A stretch of DNA of 64,000 nucleotides from Dipteris shenzhenensis (GCA_047967505.1 CM106539.1); one strand, 5' to 3'. Numbered from the stretch's first letter, positions 1 to 10,103 are shown. A program made the numbers and translations. The notes: generated by a model not told the origin, from the sequence alone.

Positions 1-839
1 AAGCAAGTGGCATCTTCTAGCTTGCAGTCACTATCTTTCCTTCATAATCTTCCGCAATAGTTGTCTAATATTGTAACCTCCTTAGAGTGATGCTCTCTTT
101 GACAAGTTACCTTCAAAGTAACGGTAATCATTTTAATTGTGAAATAGTGTGATATTTTTAAACAGATTTTCGTGTTAGGCTTTTGCTCTTATTTTCTTAG
201 ACTCGGGTTGTATGTCTTTCAAAGGAGGATATAAATTTCATGATGGCTTCATTGGAATATCGTTTCTCTAGAATGGAAGAGCCCTTTTCGAATCATACAA
301 ATGCATTGCTGTTGATAGTCTCAAATTTGTGTGCAAAGGGACCTTGGGTGTATTTAAAGTCACTCAAAATTATAGTATATGTGTTGGACAAGGGAGTTTT
401 TTAAAGCTATGTTTGTTTGGAAGCTTAGCATACAAAGAGACTAGGTTATTAAATTGATTTTAGAAATTCAAACTCTCTAGTACTGACATATATTAACCTC
501 AGGGGGGTCACTATGTATAAACCCTCTATATCACGTGCGTTCAAGGCCTATATTTAAAATCCCTTATCTGTAAAGTTTTTCATTAATAAAATGTACCCCT
601 TTTCTATACAAATCTGTAATTTTTTTCCAAAACTATTTTAAATAGTCCCTTATGTATATTTATTTCTGTAAATTTTAAAAATAAAAAATATCCTTCTGTT
701 GAACTCACGTGATAGGGTTACATATGATGAGTGACCCCCCCGAGATATTAACACAAATGATATGTAAATAAGGCTTTTAATTAATCCTTGAATGCATGTA
801 ATATAGTCACCTTGAAATATTTAAATCCGGCCACTGATT
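1..839 (+). repeat. Dispersed 0.56 kb repeat block, copy 0
   Basis: This block matches 46,297-46,860 and about 15,942-16,498 almost base for base, except for a 247-bp MITE at 498-744. In the other two places it lies directly downstream of the AP2-containing duplicated segment. The window therefore probably starts just after a third copy of that segment. Similarity stops near 830, after the word GAAATATTTAA, where CACTA transposase sequence begins. No coding potential is seen. The MITE is absent from the other two copies, so it inserted after duplication. Confidence 0.85.
498..744 (+). mobile_element. MITE with 15-bp TIRs and 8-bp target duplication
   Basis: The ends are CTCAGGGGGGTCACT and, read inward from the right, CTCGGGGGGGTCACT, with one mismatch in 15. 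The flanks carry the 8-bp direct repeat ATATTAAC at 490-497 and 745-752. The related block at 46,78x has a single ATATTAAC and no element, so it is an empty site. The interior is AT-rich and non-coding. An 8-bp duplication is typical of hAT-type elements, but the GC-rich ends do not by themselves prove the superfamily. Related copies or fragments lie at 30,009-30,178, 30,836-31,075, 35,290-35,427 and, truncated, 48,665-48,748. Confidence 0.85.
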
Positions 840-844
840 ATCTA

Positions 845-1585
845 TGTGCTTCCAAGCTGCATTTTCGCGTGGAATGCATCGATTTAAAGAGTCACGTATG
901 ATTATGGAGTCATGGCTAACTTCACACAAGATAGCCGAGCAAGTGCTTCGGATACCAATCTTCTCTCCTCACAGTTGGATTATTATGGAACCATATGCGA
1001 CATCCATGAAATTGATTTCAGATGATTTACTATTTTCATTCTTGATGTAAAATGGTTTAGAACTATTTACAATGGTCCCCATGCGACAGTGAGAAAAGAT
1101 AGTAGCGGTCTCTTTGCAATAGACTCCACCAAACATTGGACCGATGAAAGTGATACTTTTTTTCTTCCCGAGCACTGTGAGCAAGTGCATACTAATGATT
1201 GAATTAATCGAAGCTTTCATTTTTAAAGTCCATTGATACATGTACTTGAGCATAATTTCATATATATAATTGACGACATTTGGCACCCATCTTCAATATA
1301 GGTGGTTTTTCATCCGGATCGTTCTGATCCAAGATGGTGGTACGTGATCCAAGTTGCACCACGAAGTAAGCAAATTTTTGAAGATCGAGATGTGAATATG
1401 GAGATGCCACTACCAATGCCGGATCCAATTGATGAATCTAGTGAAGAAGATGTAGATCACCATATGAGCCAAGAGGAAGATGTGCATAATGACATCGCAT
1501 GGGAGGAAGATGGAGATCACAATATTGAGGAAGAAGACAACAATCATCAAGAATCACCACACTTTATTCAAGAAGATGATCATGG
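845..1585 (+). pseudogene. CACTA transposase C-terminal fragment (DUF4216-like)
   Basis: Two exons of a plant En/Spm (TNP2-type) transposase are visible. The first (about 845-1,190) encodes a DUF4216-like stretch with the pattern DYYGTICDIHEIDFR then FTIFILDVKWF. It is broken by TGA at 1,023-1,025. The second (about 1,302-1,582) encodes an aromatic WWYVIQVAPRSKQ motif and then an acidic Asp/Glu/His tail. It is truncated compared with the related exon at 55,237-55,618. No catalytic part is present. The piece follows the 0.56 kb repeat block without any recognisable CACTA 5' end, so it is a truncated relic in the same orientation as 52,740-55,618. Confidence 0.85.
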
Positions 1586-1894
1586 CTACAGCCACCCTGA
1601 TTCCTTAACATCCAGCCTCCGTCTTTTACTATTTCCAACATGCCATCGAAGCTCACAGGAGCGCATGGTTGGGAGGCAGTGCCATCTATTGTATCAGTTC
1701 TACAGTAATCACTTTTTTGATTCTCCATACTATCTTGTTTTCTCTCTTGCGTACGAGATCCTATTATCTGTTGAGCATAGACGTTGTATTATTTTCTTAC
1801 ACTTATTTCCTCTCTTTCATCCTCTTTTCTCTTCTTTTCATAAGCATATGCATTTGCCTATGCTTATGCTCATATGCTTACACAATAAGACAAA
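1586..1894. other. CACTA 3' internal spacer with pyrimidine and CATAAGC words
   Basis: No gene is supported here. From about 1,735 the sequence becomes rich in TTTTCTCTT, then carries CATAAGCATATGC-like words at 1,838-1,875. These are the same words as in the 62,280-63,330 array of the more complete CACTA unit. I read this as the non-coding 3' part of the element. Open reading frames across it reflect simple sequence. Confidence 0.55.
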
Positions 1895-2145
1895 GCACCC
1901 ATAGACGTGCACACAGACACGTTTTTTGAACTAAATAAAAAACTTATGGGCGTGTCTATTTGCACATCTATTTTCACATCTGGAGACCCGTACCTATCTG
2001 CACGTCTATATACTAGACACATGCGCATATAATAGACGTGCTTGTAAACGTGTTTATAGATGCAAATATAAACGCTTGTCGAACAGATAGATGCGTAAAT
2101 AGACGCGTTTATAAATGCACTGATAGACGCGCTTTATTTTTTATT
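1895..2145. repeat. TAGACGCG-type subterminal repeat array
   Basis: Degenerate short words of the form TAGACGYGC or TAGATGCG recur every 10-20 bases (for example near 1,898, 2,030, 2,085, 2,100 and 2,124). The same words occur at 3,945-4,110, 4,497-4,615, 42,255-42,600, 57,640-57,775 and 62,015-62,275, always beside CACTA transposase or accessory-gene sequence. Known En/Spm elements carry multiple short subterminal motifs bound by their TnpA protein. By analogy these are candidate binding sites, but that is inference. Confidence 0.7.
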
Positions 2146-2319
2146 TTTTTAATTTACAGAATGCTGTGTATGTTGCGTATGCTATATAGTTACAAGAATC
2201 CCATATCCACATTGTGTAATTCAATTCTTACAACCAACCGCATTTTAATTACAATTCCAAATAAAACATTACAACTCCAAAACGCAATAAAATCGAAAGA
2301 TCAAAAAGTGCTTATATAT

Positions 2320-2470
2320 ACATATAGCACGAAGCTAAGCCACATCATGTGGCTTCAAGTATAAAAAATAAGGAAGCTAAGCCATGTCATGTGGCTTCAA
2401 GTACAAAAAATAAGAGGAGTGTATATACAAGAGGCATGAAGCCAAGCCAGTGGCTTTAAGTACAAAAAAG
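2320..2470 (-). repeat. Short palindromic repeats downstream of the accessory gene
   Basis: Three related units contain AAGCTAAGCCACATCATGTG-like sequence followed by GGCTTCAAGTACAAAAAA. Each can form a small hairpin (GAAGCCAC pairing with GTGGCTTC). They lie just past the stop codon of the reverse-strand gene that ends at 2,494. The same sequence follows the equivalent gene fragment at 42,035-42,140. A role in 3' end formation is possible but unproven. Confidence 0.5.
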
Positions 2471-2493
2471 AGTAGCTAGCACTTCTTCTATGA

Positions 2494-3865
2494 CTAATCT
2501 ATGTTCTCCATGTCCTCGCTTCCTTCCACGCTCCCTTCTGCACTCCCTTCTGCACCTCCTTCCTCGTCTTCCTCATCGTCTTGTGCACGGGGCTGTAAAC
2601 AAGGGACAACATATATCAATGTATGAGAAATCAAATCTTTACTTATAATTTTGGTATTATTTAATTACTTTCAAATACTTGGGGGGCCGCTCCAGTAGCC
2701 CGGGTATACTGCTCCTCAGTAATCAACCCGTCATCATAGAAGTGCCTCCATGTGTCTCCTCTACGATGGTGGTGGTGGTAGGCTATCTCTACAAGAGTAG
2801 GGTATCTGCCCATGATCTCAAGCTGCATGATGACACACTTTGCGAAGGGATTAGTACAAAGAAACAACCTCTTAATAAACTACATAAGCAATATAATTTG
2901 AGATCGATACTTACAAATTGGGCCTCCCATGATTCAACACCCCCTGCTCCAAAATGCGCACTTCCATATTCCTCCATCTGGATCCTCCGTGCCTCCACGT
3001 GTTGCAAACTGGGGTCCTCCCTCACTGACTTCATTGCCTTCTTCCAGTCATGCTTGTGAGCGGTGTGGGGCGGGCCCCTTGGTGGTTGACCTGCCTCAAG
3101 CCTGGCAAGCTCCACTAGTGCCTGCCTCTTAAGCGAAGATTTTTTATTGCCAAGTATCGTAACAATCTTTGACTTGGCCCATTTATCTATGAACTGGCAA
3201 TTGGGGGGGCTAGGATACCTAGAGCAAACAGCAGCGAGGGTCTCATTAGCCAACCTCTTTGGCTGGTCTTTGTAGTGGATAAAGCAATCTCTGTAATTGT
3301 TAGCAATTACAGAGCGCATGAAGGCCATGATGTCCTTCCCCTGCGCATCCATCAAGATGCCTCCTATCTGAATGATGTCATAATAAATCATACCATCACC
3401 CAGAGGCACATCTAAATCATCTAAATCATCATCATCCCCACCACCACCCCTCCTGAAGCACTGTGCCATGCATCCCCCACCGCTCTCCCTACTACTACGC
3501 CTACTACCGTGTCGTGTCGAGCTCCTACGCTGGCCACTCGTAGCTGGAGATTGCACGGGACTACATTGACCACTCGTAGCTAGAGAACCGAGTATCGACG
3601 GCACAGGAGTACATCAACAGCTCTCCGAGACAGATGGTACAGGGGAAGGGGGGGCATAAGACGGCTGTGCTGACTCCGCTGGGGTGATCTCAGGCAGTGT
3701 GGGGTGGTTTGGAGTCTATAGTGTCGACTCCTGCAGAGTGTTTAGAGTACCCGTCATATACCCATATAACTCCGCAGGAGTAGGAGAGTGCCCTAAAAGG
3801 TTATATAAGTCCTTCCAAATAGATTTTCGGAAATCAGGTGAGCTGGAAGCGCTTCCTGGCCACAT
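2494..3865 (-). pseudogene. CACTA accessory (TnpA-like / plant transposase_24-like) gene 1
   Basis: A three-exon model fits well: exon 1 3,865-2,915, exon 2 2,822-2,679, exon 3 2,592-2,494. All lengths are multiples of three and all junctions are GT-AG. Exon 1 starts with ATG and encodes a Ser/Pro-rich N-terminus, then a conserved core with the pattern WAKSKIVTILGNKKSSLKRQ and a HDWKKAMK motif. This resembles the DNA-binding accessory proteins of plant En/Spm elements. Exon 3 is an acidic Glu/Gly tail. Two in-frame stops interrupt exon 1, TAG at 3,716-3,718 and TGA at 3,614-3,616, so this copy should not make the protein. The gene at 5,240-6,827 has the same layout and a matching HFGAGG motif at the end of exon 1. 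Confidence 0.8.
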
Positions 3866-3944
3866 GTTGAACTATAAAAAAGAAAAAAAATCTATTACTG
3901 ATGAGCTGAGAAGAAAGGGGAAGAGAAGAGAGGCTCACTGTTGG

Positions 3945-4110
3945 ATCGCGTCTATAGACGCGTTTGAATAGCGTGTCTATAGACGCGTCTAATAGAGCAT
4001 CTAACAGAGCGTTTAATAGTGTCTGCAAACAGGCTAGACACGCGTTTAGATGCTCCTGTAGACGCGCTTTTAGACGTGCTCTGAGACGCTCTTATACACG
4101 TGCTTTGACA
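3945..4110. repeat. TAGACGCG-type repeat array
   Basis: Dense TAGACGCG, TAGACGTGC and related words, for example ATAGACGCGTTTGAATAGCG near 3,953. The array lies just upstream of accessory gene 1 (reverse strand) and could fall in its 5' region or a first intron. It is the same motif class as the other CACTA arrays in this window. Confidence 0.7.
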
Positions 4111-4252
4111 TACGAGATTTCTAAAAAGTAGAAAAGGACATTGCACACGACACACAAACGTGACACTGATACCCAGATCATGTGCTTCTTGGATACAAGA
4201 AAGTATAAATCTAAAGAGAGTAAACTTCCAAACAAGATCAACTGCAAAAGGA

Positions 4253-4440
4253 CTTACTTGGATAGAGGTATGGAAGGTTCTTCTTTTTCAAAGTTGCTTC
4301 TCCTCCTTGTTCTTCCTCCTCTCCTTTAAGCTTAGAAGTAAGTGTGGGTGCCTTCCTCTTAAGTGTAAGCTTGGAAGTAAGTATGGGAGCCTTCCTCTTA
4401 AGCGTCGAAACTATGGATCTGCTAATGAGGAAGGAAGCAA
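4253..4440 (-). pseudogene. Possible upstream exon of a CACTA accessory gene
   Basis: On the minus strand an open frame encodes a duplicated 13-residue basic motif (TLKRKAPILTSKL, then TLKRKAPTLTSKL), a Glu-rich stretch and KKKNLPYLYP. It ends at a good donor, CCAA|GTAAGT, near 4,253. Accessory gene 1 begins 380 bases downstream, just after an acceptor-like TATAG. The two could therefore be one gene with an intron holding the TAGACG array. No in-frame ATG is evident, so the exon is incomplete or broken. I do not recognise a family. Confidence 0.35.
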
Positions 4441-4496
4441 GCCACGCCAAGTATAAGTAATGTGAAGAAAAGCAAAGCGAGCATGCTAAAAGCAGG

Positions 4497-4615
4497 TTTA
4501 AAAGCCGTGTCTATAATCGCGTCTAATAGCACATCTATAGCCATGTCTAAATACACAGAGTAGACGTGCCTTTAGACACGATCTTAGACGCGTCTTTAAA
4601 CGTGCCACAGAGTTT
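4497..4615. repeat. TAGACGCG-type repeat array before a transposase start
   Basis: Words such as TCTATAATCGCGTCTAATAG, TAGACGTGCC and TAGACGCGTC repeat here. The block 4,475-4,716 is nearly identical to 57,625-57,880, where the same array precedes the start codon of the CACTA transposase. It is therefore a 5' subterminal or promoter-proximal array of that family. Confidence 0.75.
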
Positions 4616-4664
4616 AAATTAAACATTTGAAGAAAGCAAATTTGGTGGGTTCTTTGTTTGTAGG

Positions 4665-4716
4665 ATGTATTCATCTTCAACAAGTAGCTCCAGTGAGGAC
4701 GAAACCCTCCGTATCC
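4665..4716 (+). pseudogene. First 17 codons of a CACTA transposase, cut by another CACTA end
   Basis: ATG at 4,665 opens a Ser-rich start (SSSSEDETLRI) that matches the transposase start at 57,826. After the host word GTATCC the frame is replaced by a CACTA terminus at 4,717. The three bases before the junction are TCC. The continuation of this exon (ACCATCGC at 57,888) is not found to the right of any CACTA end in the window. Its other half is therefore deleted or outside. Confidence 0.8.
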
Positions 4717-4846
4717 CACTACAAGGCATAGGCCATTTTCCGACGGAAATACCGACGCTTTTTACATTAAATTTTATTTTTTCACGGGCGCAAAGGTCGC
4801 TATAAAAGTCATTAAAATCGTCGAAAAAGGAGCGTCGCTATAAACC

Positions 4847-4966
4847 GTCGCTATATAGCGATGCTGTTAATCATCGCTATATAGCGACGATGACAAATGT
4901 CGCTATATAGCGACACTATTAATCGTCGCTATATAGCAACACTGGTAAACGTCGCTATATAGCGAC
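4847..4966. repeat. Five 16-bp palindromes at exact 26-bp spacing
   Basis: Copies of GTCGCTATATAGCGAC (three variants with one changed base) start at 4,847, 4,873, 4,899, 4,925 and 4,951. The period is exactly 26 bp, with 10-base spacers. The same period holds at 63,549-63,642 and 57,562-57,625. Each copy is self-complementary, which suggests a dimeric binding protein. Phasing of about 2.5 helical turns would alternate the faces of the helix. Function is inferred only. Confidence 0.9.
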
Positions 4967-4988
4967 GATTAACAGAAGTTAAAAAAAA

Positions 4989-5043
4989 GGGTTAGTGGGG
5001 CTAAACAGGGCTTCCTTTTAGCCCTGTTTAGCCCCACTAATCC
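4989..5043. repeat. 24-bp-stem hairpin near CACTA end
   Basis: The arms 4,989-5,012 and 5,020-5,043 are inverted complements with one mismatch, around a 7-base loop (TCCTTTT). The core arm word is TTAGTGGGGCTAAACAGGGC. A weaker version with the same core lies at 63,465-63,532, at the same distance from the opposite terminus. Such a stem could be a protein site or an RNA end-forming structure. The sequence alone does not decide. Confidence 0.85.
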
Positions 5044-5239
5044 TTTTTTTTTTTTGTAATTACAAAAGAAAGTTTTTTATAACAAAATTTCCCTTGCTTG
5101 CAAGGTGATACAAAATTGTTCTTGCGAACGATGAGGAAGAAATGCATATACATATACAACTGTGTTTGTAACAAAATTACCTTGTGAAAGGGTGATACAA
5201 AATTGCTCAAATGAGTGGATATACAAAATGCTACTACCA

Positions 5240-6827
5240 CTACTCATCCGAATCCGAATCTGAATCGTCTTGTTGGCCTGTTCCTTGGTCCTCAACACCT
5301 GCGTCTTCTCCCTCGTCCCCGACAACTGCGTCTTCTCCCTCGTCCTCGGCACCTGCGTCCGATACTTGCCCTTGTTGATCGCTCGTCTCCGATGATGGGA
5401 CGCTTGAGCTTTGACCCTAAGAGTGAACCATATAAATCGAAAATTAGATTGGAACTTAAATTAAAAAGTGAGATTACAAGTAGGAGTAAACTTATACCGT
5501 GCGAGCAGCCACCTCAGCCCAATCGGCTGTCGCTCCCATTGCCTCTTGCTCAATAAACCACAGCTTTGTTCCTATCCGAAATGCGCACCGCGTCTCTGCA
5601 TCCGTAGGAAGACGACTCATCGCAGCTTGCTGTGGATCCAATTTATGAGAGTTAGAGTTAGCTAAAGTGCATGTAATATGTGAGTAAAATAAATAGAATA
5701 ATACATTAAATGGGAAGAAGTAGACTTACCATGGTTGCCTCGAATGCATACCGTCCGCCTGCACCAAAGTGCGAAGTACATACGACGTCCAGTCATCTCT
5801 TTGCAGCACTCCTCTGACCCTCGAACATTTCAGGATGGTCCCTATGTTGCTTCTTGAAGTACTTCCAATCAGCTTTGTCTGCCCAGCTGGGTTTAGCCAA
5901 CCCCTTTGTAATGGAAGTACGCAAGGTTGATCTGCGATGCTTTAGGACCAAACCCATGCGCTCGAGCATATAATTGTTATTAAACTCCACATTTGGCAGA
6001 TTAGGGTATCTTTGTTTTAACTCATCGATCACCGCCTGCTTCTTTTGGGCATCTTGATACCGCCAATCGATATTTATGCTGCTCTTGAAGTGATGACTCA
6101 TCAACCTCCTCATGGCGGCCATCACTGCTTTGCCCTTTTTGTCTTCTATTATCTCTCCGGCAGATGTGATTTGATAGGAGAGATCCCCTGATGAGTAAGG
6201 GGGACTGACGGTAGCAGAGTCTGAAGGAGTGGAAGCTGTGCGACTGCTTCCGGATCGAGAAGTAGCAGTGGGAGTAGGAGAGGGAAAGGGACCTGACTGA
6301 TACTGTGTCTCCGGACCAAGTGGAGACCTAAAGCAGCGTGAGTGTGCTGACTCGTCTACATCTCCTGAGTCAGCACAACATGAGCCACCCATCCTACTCT
6401 TCCTTCCCTTGTGGGAGGCATGCGTAGGTGATGATCCCGCGGTCGAAGGGGTGTGAGGGGATGGTTGGGCAGTACGTCCACCTGTCGGTGTAGGGGAAGG
6501 AATTGCGGAGGTCCTCTGAGAGAGCAGAGAGAAGAATCTCGCTACCTCCTCATCACTCATCTGTGCAACAAACTCGTCGGGAGTCCCAACAAAGCCATAC
6601 GCGGCTAGCAAAGGAGTTCCCTGAGGGGTAGTCACAGTGCTATGTGGAAGAGGGGTCGGACCAGAGGTAGTCACAGTGCTAGGACCGAGAGGAGTCGGAC
6701 CAGGGGTAGTCCTCGGGGTAGTCGCCTGAGAGGAATCAAAGTCCTCTGGAGCATATAGATCGTGAGCTCTTCTCCTACGAGGCTGTCCGTACTCGTCGGA
6801 TGAGCGACGTGATCCCATGTCTAACAT
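5240..6827 (-). pseudogene. CACTA accessory (TnpA-like) gene 2
   Basis: The model is exon 1 6,818-5,730 (ATG at 6,818; another in-frame ATG at 6,827), exon 2 5,629-5,498 and exon 3 5,416-5,240. All lengths are multiples of three with GT-AG borders. The protein would be about 465 residues. It has a Thr/Pro-rich N-terminus with repeated TTSGPTPL-like units, a low-complexity Ser region, then a conserved core (KKGKAVMAAMRRLMSHHFKS, later LVLKHRRSTLRTSI and WKYFKKQH). It continues to FGAGG, then exon 2 (CAFRIGTKLWFIEQEA) and an acidic tail ending SDSDSDE. TGA at 5,793-5,795 interrupts exon 1 shortly before the FGAGG motif. The gene is homologous to 2,494-3,865 but clearly diverged. Confidence 0.8.
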
Positions 6828-6869
6828 AGACACAAACACGAAAACAGAAAACAAAAAACAAACATGAGC

Positions 6870-9015
6870 ATTCTCATAGGCATAGGCATAGGCAAGAAGA
6901 AAGAAGAGGGAAAGGAAAGAGGGAAAGAAGAGGGAAAGATAAGAGGGAAAGAAGATGTAAAGGAAAGAAAAGAATGAGAATGAGGAAATAGAGAATGGGA
7001 GAAGGGGGAAATAGAGAAGGGAAAAGAGATGAGGGAAAATAGAGAAGGAGAGAAGGGGGAAATGAGAGAAGGGGGAAATAGAGTGGGAAATAGAGAAGGA
7101 GCTTATGCAGAAATAGAGAATGAGCTTATGCTTCTCTCATTCTCTATTTCCGCATAAGCTCACGCATAAGCATGAGCTTATGCGCAAACTTAAGCATAAG
7201 CTCATGCTCATGCATGAGCATAAGCATGAGCTTATGCTTAAGCATAGGCATCGGAAATAGAGAAGGAGCTTATGCATAAAATAGAGAATGAGTTTCTACA
7301 TGCTTATGCTCATGCGAAAAAAGAGAAGGAGCTTATGCAGAAAAAGAGAAGGAGAGAAGCTTATGCGGAAACTCATTCTCTATTTCCGCATAAGCTCCTT
7401 CTCTTTTTCCGCATGAGCTTATGCTTATGCTCATGGGTGAGCATGAGCTTATGCTCATGTTTCCGCATATGCTCATGCAAAAGCTTATTTCATTCTCTAT
7501 TTCCGCATAAGCCTCTCTCGTTCTCTATTTCCGCATAAGCTTCTCTCATTCTCTATTTCCGCATAAGCTTCTTATGCGGAAAAAGAGAAGGAGCTTATGC
7601 GAAAATAGAGAAGGAGCTTATGCATAAAAAGAGAAGGAGGAGCTTATGCGGAAAAAGAGAAGGAGCTTATGCATAAAAAGAGAGGAGCTTATGCAGAAAC
7701 TTAAGCATAAGCTCATGCTCATGCATGAGCATAAGCATGGCATTAAAAGAGAAAGAGGAGCTTATGCGAAAAAAGAGAAGGAGCTTATGCGGAAAAAGAG
7801 AATGAGAGAAGCATAAGCATAACTCATTCTCTATTTCTGCATAAGCTTATGCGGAAACTTATGCATAAGCTCATGCTCATGCATGAGCATAAGCTCATGC
7901 TTATGCTCATGCGGAAAAAGAGAAGGAGCTTATGCTCATGCGGAAAAAGAGAAAGAGCTTATGCGGAAAAAGAGAATGAGAAAAGCATAAGCTTCTCTCA
8001 TTCTCTATTTCTGCATAAGCTTATGCGGAAACTTAAGCATAAGCTCATACTCATGCATGAGCATAAGCATGAGCTTACGCTTATGCTTATGCTTATGCAT
8101 GAGCATAAGCATAAGCATGAGCTTACGCTTATGCTTATGCTTATGCATGAGCATAAGCATAAGTATAAGCTCATGCTTATGCTCATGCGGAAAAAGAGAA
8201 GGAGCTTATGCTCATGCGGAAATAGAGAAGGAGCTTATGTGGAAAAAGAGAATGAGAGAAGCATAAGCTTCTCTCATTCTCTATTTCCGCATAAGCTCAT
8301 GCGGAAACTTACGCATAAGCTCATGCTCATGCATGAGCATAAGCTCATGCTTATGCTCATGTGGAAAAATAGAAGGAGCTTATGCTCATGCGGAAAAAGA
8401 GAAAGAGCTTATGCGGAAAAAGAGAATGAGAGAAGCATAAGCTTCTCTCATTCTCTATTTCCACATAAGCTTATGCAGAAACTTAAGCATAAGCTCATGC
8501 TCATGCATGAGCATAAGCATGAGCTTATGCTTATGCTCATGCGGAAAAAGAGAAGGAGCTTATGCTCATGCGGAAATAAAGAAGGAGTTTATGCGGAAAA
8601 AGAGAATGAGAGAAGCATAAGCTTCTCTCATTCTTTTTTTCCGCATAAGCTCATGCGGAAACTTACGCACAAGCTCATGCTCATGCATGAGCATAAGCAT
8701 GAGCTTATGCTTATGCTTAAGCATAAGCATAAGTATAAGCATAAGCTCATGCTTATGCTCATGTGGAAAAAGAGAAGGAGCTTATGCTCATGCGGAAATA
8801 GAGAAGGAGCTTATGCGGAAAAAGAGAAGGAGCTTATGCGAAAAAAGAGAATGAGAGAAGCATAAGCTTCTCTCATTCTCTATTTCCGCATAAGCTCATG
8901 TGGAAACTTACGCATAAGCTCATGCTCATGCATGAGCATAAGCATAAGCATAAGCTCATGCTTATGCTCATGCGGAAAAAGAGAAGGAGCTTATGCGGGA
9001 AAAGAGAAAGAGCTT
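6870..9015. repeat. Minisatellite of GCATAAGC/CATGAGC words with CTCATTCTC and GAGAATGAG blocks
   Basis: About 2.1 kb is built from a few words: GCATAAGC and its complement GCTTATGC, CATGAGCATAAGC, TTCTCTCATTCTCTATTTCC and its complement, and GCGGAAAAAGAGAAGGAGC. From about 7,840 these form a tandem unit of roughly 190-250 bp, each with internal inverted repeats, so single strands could fold extensively. Weaker versions occur at 62,280-63,330 and 1,838-1,875, inside related CACTA sequence. I take this as an expanded internal repeat of the element. A 338-codon open frame (7,849-8,865) runs through it but is a by-product of the repeat. Confidence 0.85.
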
Positions 9016-10103
9016 ATGTGGACTGCATATGCTACTGTGATTGGAAAAGTTGTTTTGTGATACCATACCTACTATGTACAAACGCATAGTAGGAAGTTGG
9101 AAACCTCGCAAAGAGTAGGTTCTAAATATGCTGACAAGTTTTGGGCTAATTTGCAAAAAAAATTCCATGTGTCCCTTTCTTGAGAGAATATTCTTAAGTG
9201 AAATTCTTACAGGGCCCTAAAATGAGCCCCAAATTTCCCTAATGCATGCATGTTGAACTTGGAGAACTCGGAATGACAACTGATAATTGATGAGCACAAA
9301 GACTATAGTGAACATATGATAGATGATATAAGGATAAGTGGTTGTCGTTAAAGATCTCACATGCAATTTGAAAGTACTCTATGTTCCATATGTGTGAAAG
9401 GTCTTATTATAGTAGCATATCTAAATGAAACGAGAACTAATATGGTGTCTAATAAGACAAGTTGCATAATTAAGTATGAGCATTTGAGGCAACAAAATAG
9501 AGGAGTCAAGGGTCCCTATGGTTGTCTAGAGAGTTTCTTTATAGTGTAGAGGCTCATGAACTAACATGATGAGCTGCTTGGCATGAATTTTTAAAATGTT
9601 ACTTGTTTTATTATCTATTTCTAGTGATATGACACTTGCAATAGCTAGTGCCATTTGTGGCTCTGATTGTGAGATCCATATTTTCTATGATCATGACTTC
9701 TGATCCTATTGCAATTTGTTGCATGGAGTGGAAATCTGGATCCATTATCCATTCTTGTAATTCTAAGATTTGACCTGCATTGGATGTCACAATGATGCTT
9801 TTAATTTGATGCTCATTGAATTTCTTATGTAGTATGAGCTCATTATAGTATCGTGTGTCATTTTGATGGGTGCACAGTATAGTTGTGTCCTTGTCAATGA
9901 ATTGTTTGCTTCACTATCACTTATGATTAGACCACCTAGATAATATTGAATTTTTCTACCATTGGTTGTCTTATCCTGATTATGTTTAAGAATTTTATGT
10001 ATGTTGGATATTCTAGGTGATGTATTGATGTGTGAAGGAATGAAAAGGTTGTAATTTTCCAGAAACCCAAGTTTCCAATATAGCATTTTCTACAAAATTC
10101 ATT
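9016..10103. other. Non-coding, degraded DNA
   Basis: Short open frames occur but none match a family I recognise. A stretch near 9,345-9,400 translates to a VKDLTCNLKVLYVP-like string that faintly resembles the pre-integrase region of Copia polyproteins, without supporting neighbours. Nothing else is seen. Confidence 0.4.

Larger units (their letters stand above)
4717..5230 (+). mobile_element. CACTA (En/Spm) terminus with subterminal structures
   Basis: The end begins CACTACAAGGCATAGGCC followed by a TTTTCCGACGG-type sequence, the terminal motif of the family. Five copies of a 16-bp palindrome follow, then a long hairpin, then two direct repeats containing GTGATACAAAATTG (about 5,105 and 5,190). 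The whole layout recurs, inverted, at 63,390-63,760. With the reverse-strand accessory gene and the repeat array up to 9,015, this appears to be the right half of an element lying in inverted orientation. In a complete element the accessory gene would then point the same way as the transposase. Confidence 0.85.

Noticed and set aside
7849-8865. 338-codon open frame (MHEHK and RKKRRSLCS repeats)
   Set aside because: It runs entirely through a minisatellite whose unit happens to lack stops. Frames on other strands are open too, and there is no domain or splice evidence.
9345-9400. Copia pre-integrase fragment
   Set aside because: Only a weak 14-residue resemblance with no neighbouring Copia motifs.
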